From the NCBI RefSeq assembly GCF_001274535.1, contig NZ_CP012410.1:903126-967125 (forward strand): a stretch of 64,000 bases of DNA, read 5' to 3'. Below the pieces are notes generated by a model. That model saw nothing but the letters and a program-made list of their open reading frames with translations, searched no databases and was not told where the DNA came from. Positions 61,061 through 64,000 of the stretch are shown in pieces. The DNA comes from Leptotrichia sp. oral taxon 212 (GTDB taxonomy: Bacteria; Fusobacteriota; Fusobacteriia; Fusobacteriales; Leptotrichiaceae). The position numbers were made by a program, and so were the translations under genes. Within the stretch, counting starts at the first letter, position 1, and each line of letters starts with the position of its first letter.

Positions 61061-64000
61061 ATGGAGGTTACAATAGAACAACTGAGAATGATGTTTAAAA
61101 ATGGAAGTGAAGAAGCTTTTAAGAAAACAATTGATGAAATAAACAGTTGTTTTAAAAAACTTGAAATGAATGATTGTTTGGCATATGCCCATATTTTTGC
61201 ACATTTTAGAGGTGAAACAGATTACAGAGATTTTAATGAAACTTTTAACTATAGTGAAAAAAGATTGAAGGAAATATTCAAAAGATATAGAAATAATCCT
61301 AGTTTAGCAGAAAAACATGGTAGAAATAAAAGTCATCCTGCTAATCAAAAAGCAATAGCAGATACAGTGTATGATAATAGAAAAGAATTAGGGAACGGTA
61401 CAGGAGATGGATATAAATTTAGAGGTAGAGGAATAATGCAGGTTACAGGGCGATATAATTATACTCTGGCTACAAAATTATATAAAAAAACATTTAATGA
61501 AAATATTGATTATATATCTGATCCAGATATAATTTTAAGGGATTATAAACATAATGTGAGAGCTTCATTTATGGATTTGTTAGGGAAAAATTGCCATGAA
61601 TATGTAAAAATTATTGAAAATAATAAAGAAGGGATTGAAAAATACAGAAAAGCATTTGATAAAATAATGACTAAAATAAATAATGGTCTTCCAAATGCAG
61701 ATAAAGAAAAACGATGGAGATATTTTAAAGAAAATTTTACTAAGGTATTCCAATGTAGAATAAACGGAAAAGTAGTAGAAAAAAATGACTCTCAGGTGGA
61801 TAATAAGAATATAAACAGTCAGGCTAAAATAAAGGAAGGAAATAATAATAAAAATACAGAAAATTCAGGTTCTGCTGTAAATTCTTCTGAGGAAACTGTC
61901 GGACAAGGGGTATTTATATTTAATGGACAGAAGTTTGAAGAAGTATGGGATAATGAAGAATACAGAAAAGACAGGTTTGAAAACAGTAAGGCTCCTGAGA
62001 TGGTTTTTGTAAATTCTGAAGAAGCTGTATTAGAAAGATTACAGATTAAGTTCAATGATGAAAATATGTATAATAGCGATTATGCAAAATATCTGGAAAC
62101 AAAAACTGCAAGAAAAATCCTGGAAGAAAATAAGGAAGATACAAATATAATTTTGAAAATATATGACGAGGCAACCAAAGATAGTGATAATATAGGAAAT
62201 GTAATAAGACAACAGGGATTTGATATTTTAAGGGGTAGAGAAGAAAATGAAAGTGTAGGAATACAGGATATAATTTATTATGTCTGGAGTAACCCTATTT
62301 CTAATAAAAGCAGGATAGAATCGCTGGAACATGTGTTAAGTCAGTATTCAGCAAAATATGTAAAATATCCTGATAGAAAACCTATTTTAGAAAATAATAT
62401 CAAAACAGGATTTACAGAGAAAATACAGAATACATTAAATAATAGTTCAGATAATGTGAAAGATGGGAAGAACACACATAAAATAGAAAAAAATGTGCTT
62501 CCTGAGAGATATGACAAGTATATGAAAGGAATAAAAGATATTGATGAAATAGTAATAAGGATTGCTAAAAAAGATTCTTCAGATTTTCCAGCAATGAAAT
62601 GTTTGAATTTATTGAAAGAACTGCATTCAAGTGATACTGAATATAAGAAATTTTATGGAATTGATGAAAATGGAATAAATCAGTATCCGTTGGCTAAAAG
62701 ATTAATTGATAATATAATAATAGAATTTCTATCAGTTCAGACAGGTTTTAAGGGAGAAAATGAAACAAAATATTTTGATAATCATAGATATAAAGACAAT
62801 AACATAGTTAGGAATTATCTTTTATGGTATATCAAAACACAGAGGGGAATGGATATTCCGTCAAAAACAGAGATGGGACTATATAATAGACTTGAAAAAC
62901 TTGGAAATGAAATAAGGGTAACTACTGTTTTAAATGACTGGATAACTTCAAAATCAGCAATAAAAGTAAGGAATATCAGGAAAATAAGTAATCTAATAGA
63001 TGAAATATACGAAAACTACAGGGATAAATCTGATTTTGAAAAAGACAGGTCAATAATACATAAATTATTTAAAGACTGCAAAGAATTGAGAGATTATTCA
63101 GCGAACATAGACTCCATGGATATTTATTCCTTTTATAAATCGTTCTATGACTTTCAGAATATAGTGAAACCGACAGGGGAACTGTTTGTAAATGACAACT
63201 GCATGTTGAAATGTACTTTAGGTGAAGATATAAGTAAATTAGTCATAAGTCAGAACAATATAACTTTAAGGGGCGGAAAACAGGCAAATATAAATGATAA
63301 AAATATTTTGCCATTTAAAAAATGTCATGCAATTGGGATATGCAAACCTGAATTACTGGGTCAATGGGAAAAGAATACAGATGTAAAAGTTGGAGAATAC
63401 CCTGCATTATTGGATATTTCTACAATAAAGTGCAAGTACGGGGGGATTATCAGTATTGATGATGCAGGCCAGAAAGAAATAGGAATAGCAAAGGATAAAA
63501 AGACAGAAGTTAAAGAAAGTGCGAGAGATGCTGACTGTGTATATAAACTGTTAGTAGATGTATGCAGGGATATAAATAATAATTTTATGCAGACTTCATT
63601 AAAAAAATCCTGCCAGAAGTTTGCCAGTGCAAAAAAATACATGAGTCAGACAGAAAATAAGCTAAGACCGTATATAAATAAAAGAACTGCCGGAATGCTT
63701 ACAGGAAAAGGTCTTACTGTGGATGAAGAAAAAGAATATAATAAGATTATAAATAATAGCAGAAAAAAAATGTCAATAATGAAATCGGAGGTGACAAAAG
63801 AAAAGGAAAATCAGTTAAGAGCGAAGATTTTCCAGGCGTTTAGAGGTTCTTATAAGAGGGTGAAACAGCTGTCTAATCCTAATATTGATACAAAAGGAAT
63901 AATAAGGGAAAAAGGAATTTCCCTGTGTGATTATGAAAGAAAAAAATTCTACTCTGCAAAAATTCTGCCGGCAATGGTATACGGTTATTTGATGCAGGCC
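61061..64000 (+). CDS. GH19-DUF4280 (PAAR-like) effector protein, partial at window end
   Basis: An uninterrupted frame of at least 980 residues starts at ATG 61061 (GGGGGA before it) and runs off the window. Residues 40-215 match GH19 chitinase/endolysin-type domains: AHFRGETDYRDFNETFNYS has Glu52 and Glu60, then KELGNGTGDGYKFRGRGI and MQVTGRYNY. The middle (220-700) is long, helical and unnamed. Residues ~710-805 match DUF4280, a PAAR-like spike domain: CMLKCTLGEDISKL, HAIGICKPELLGQW, STIKCKYGGIISIDDAGQ. More helical sequence follows and the end is outside the window. It probably sits at the tip of the spike and attacks peptidoglycan. Confidence 0.7.
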   Translation, partial: MEVTIEQLRMMFKNGSEEAFKKTIDEINSCFKKLEMNDCLAYAHIFAHFRGETDYRDFNETFNYSEKRLKEIFKRYRNNPSLAEKHGRNKSHPANQKAIADTVYDNRKELGNGTGDGYKFRGRGIMQVTGRYNYTLATKLYKKTFNENIDYISDPDIILRDYKHNVRASFMDLLGKNCHEYVKIIENNKEGIEKYRKAFDKIMTKINNGLPNADKEKRWRYFKENFTKVFQCRINGKVVEKNDSQVDNKNINSQAKIKEGNNNKNTENSGSAVNSSEETVGQGVFIFNGQKFEEVWDNEEYRKDRFENSKAPEMVFVNSEEAVLERLQIKFNDENMYNSDYAKYLETKTARKILEENKEDTNIILKIYDEATKDSDNIGNVIRQQGFDILRGREENESVGIQDIIYYVWSNPISNKSRIESLEHVLSQYSAKYVKYPDRKPILENNIKTGFTEKIQNTLNNSSDNVKDGKNTHKIEKNVLPERYDKYMKGIKDIDEIVIRIAKKDSSDFPAMKCLNLLKELHSSDTEYKKFYGIDENGINQYPLAKRLIDNIIIEFLSVQTGFKGENETKYFDNHRYKDNNIVRNYLLWYIKTQRGMDIPSKTEMGLYNRLEKLGNEIRVTTVLNDWITSKSAIKVRNIRKISNLIDEIYENYRDKSDFEKDRSIIHKLFKDCKELRDYSANIDSMDIYSFYKSFYDFQNIVKPTGELFVNDNCMLKCTLGEDISKLVISQNNITLRGGKQANINDKNILPFKKCHAIGICKPELLGQWEKNTDVKVGEYPALLDISTIKCKYGGIISIDDAGQKEIGIAKDKKTEVKESARDADCVYKLLVDVCRDINNNFMQTSLKKSCQKFASAKKYMSQTENKLRPYINKRTAGMLTGKGLTVDEEKEYNKIINNSRKKMSIMKSEVTKEKENQLRAKIFQAFRGSYKRVKQLSNPNIDTKGIIREKGISLCDYERKKFYSAKILPAMVYGYLMQA

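Noticed and set aside
32162-64000. Calling the locus a standard T6SS
   Set aside because: Sheath, tube and spike resemblance is present but TssJLMK and ClpV were not recognised, so the standard name would overstate the evidence.

Overview
The window looks like chromosomal DNA of an AT-rich, diderm anaerobe of the Fusobacteriota, most likely Leptotrichia or a close relative. This rests on codon use dominated by AAA/GAA/ATA/AGA, an outer-membrane barrel protein together with lipoproteins, a RecA with a long acidic tail followed by RecX, FabV as enoyl reductase, DapH-type lysine synthesis, and secreted glycoside hydrolases. Taxonomy is inference; there is no rRNA in the window.

Layout. 0-7 kb: the end of a methionine importer (metN-metI), a tandem-duplicated outer-membrane barrel protein and a mosaic secreted glycoside hydrolase. 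7-13 kb: dapB-dapH, a TPR protein, recA-recX-plsC-rdgB. 13-26 kb: yciI and fabV on the minus strand, then a lipoprotein, secA, aldehyde dehydrogenase, HAD phosphatase, D-2-hydroxyacid dehydrogenase, a HIRAN-like protein, a secreted protein and a Ca2+-type P-ATPase. 26-31 kb: HU and a tryptophan-type ABC importer with two lipoprotein receptors. 31-32 kb: a decayed IS30-family element. 46.7-56 kb: housekeeping genes (carbonic anhydrase-like, DUF896, gph, TruA-like/KH fusion, HD protein, rluD-type synthase, rnhB, yraN, zinc ribbon, comF-like, GH13-like protein, cobalamin adenosyltransferase).

The accessory content is a contractile-injection-system-like locus in two halves, at 32.0-46.7 kb and 56.0-64.0 kb, separated by the housekeeping block. 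Half 1 has a strong promoter, a large sheath-like protein, an Hcp-like tube protein, a possible baseplate/fibre-like protein, a J-domain protein, two FHA proteins, a PP2C phosphatase, a PP2C-like protein without catalytic residues, a Ser/Thr kinase, an Hsp70/actin-fold ATPase, a HlyD-like membrane protein and an M23 peptidase. Half 2 has its own promoter, two unrecognised proteins, a second Hcp-like protein, a VgrG-like spike, a lipoprotein, and a large GH19-DUF4280 (PAAR-like) protein that runs off the window end. The kinase/phosphatase/FHA set resembles the threonine-phosphorylation control of Proteobacterial T6SS, but no ClpV, TssJLM or TssK was recognised, so this appears to be a divergent architecture.

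Two core genes (rdgB, secA) each lack one base in a poly-A run, and the IS30 transposase lacks one G. The first two may be sequencing errors or slippage sites. A dispersed imperfect palindrome of about 160 bp occurs twice (13.3 and 20.2 kb). No tRNA, rRNA or CRISPR array was seen.
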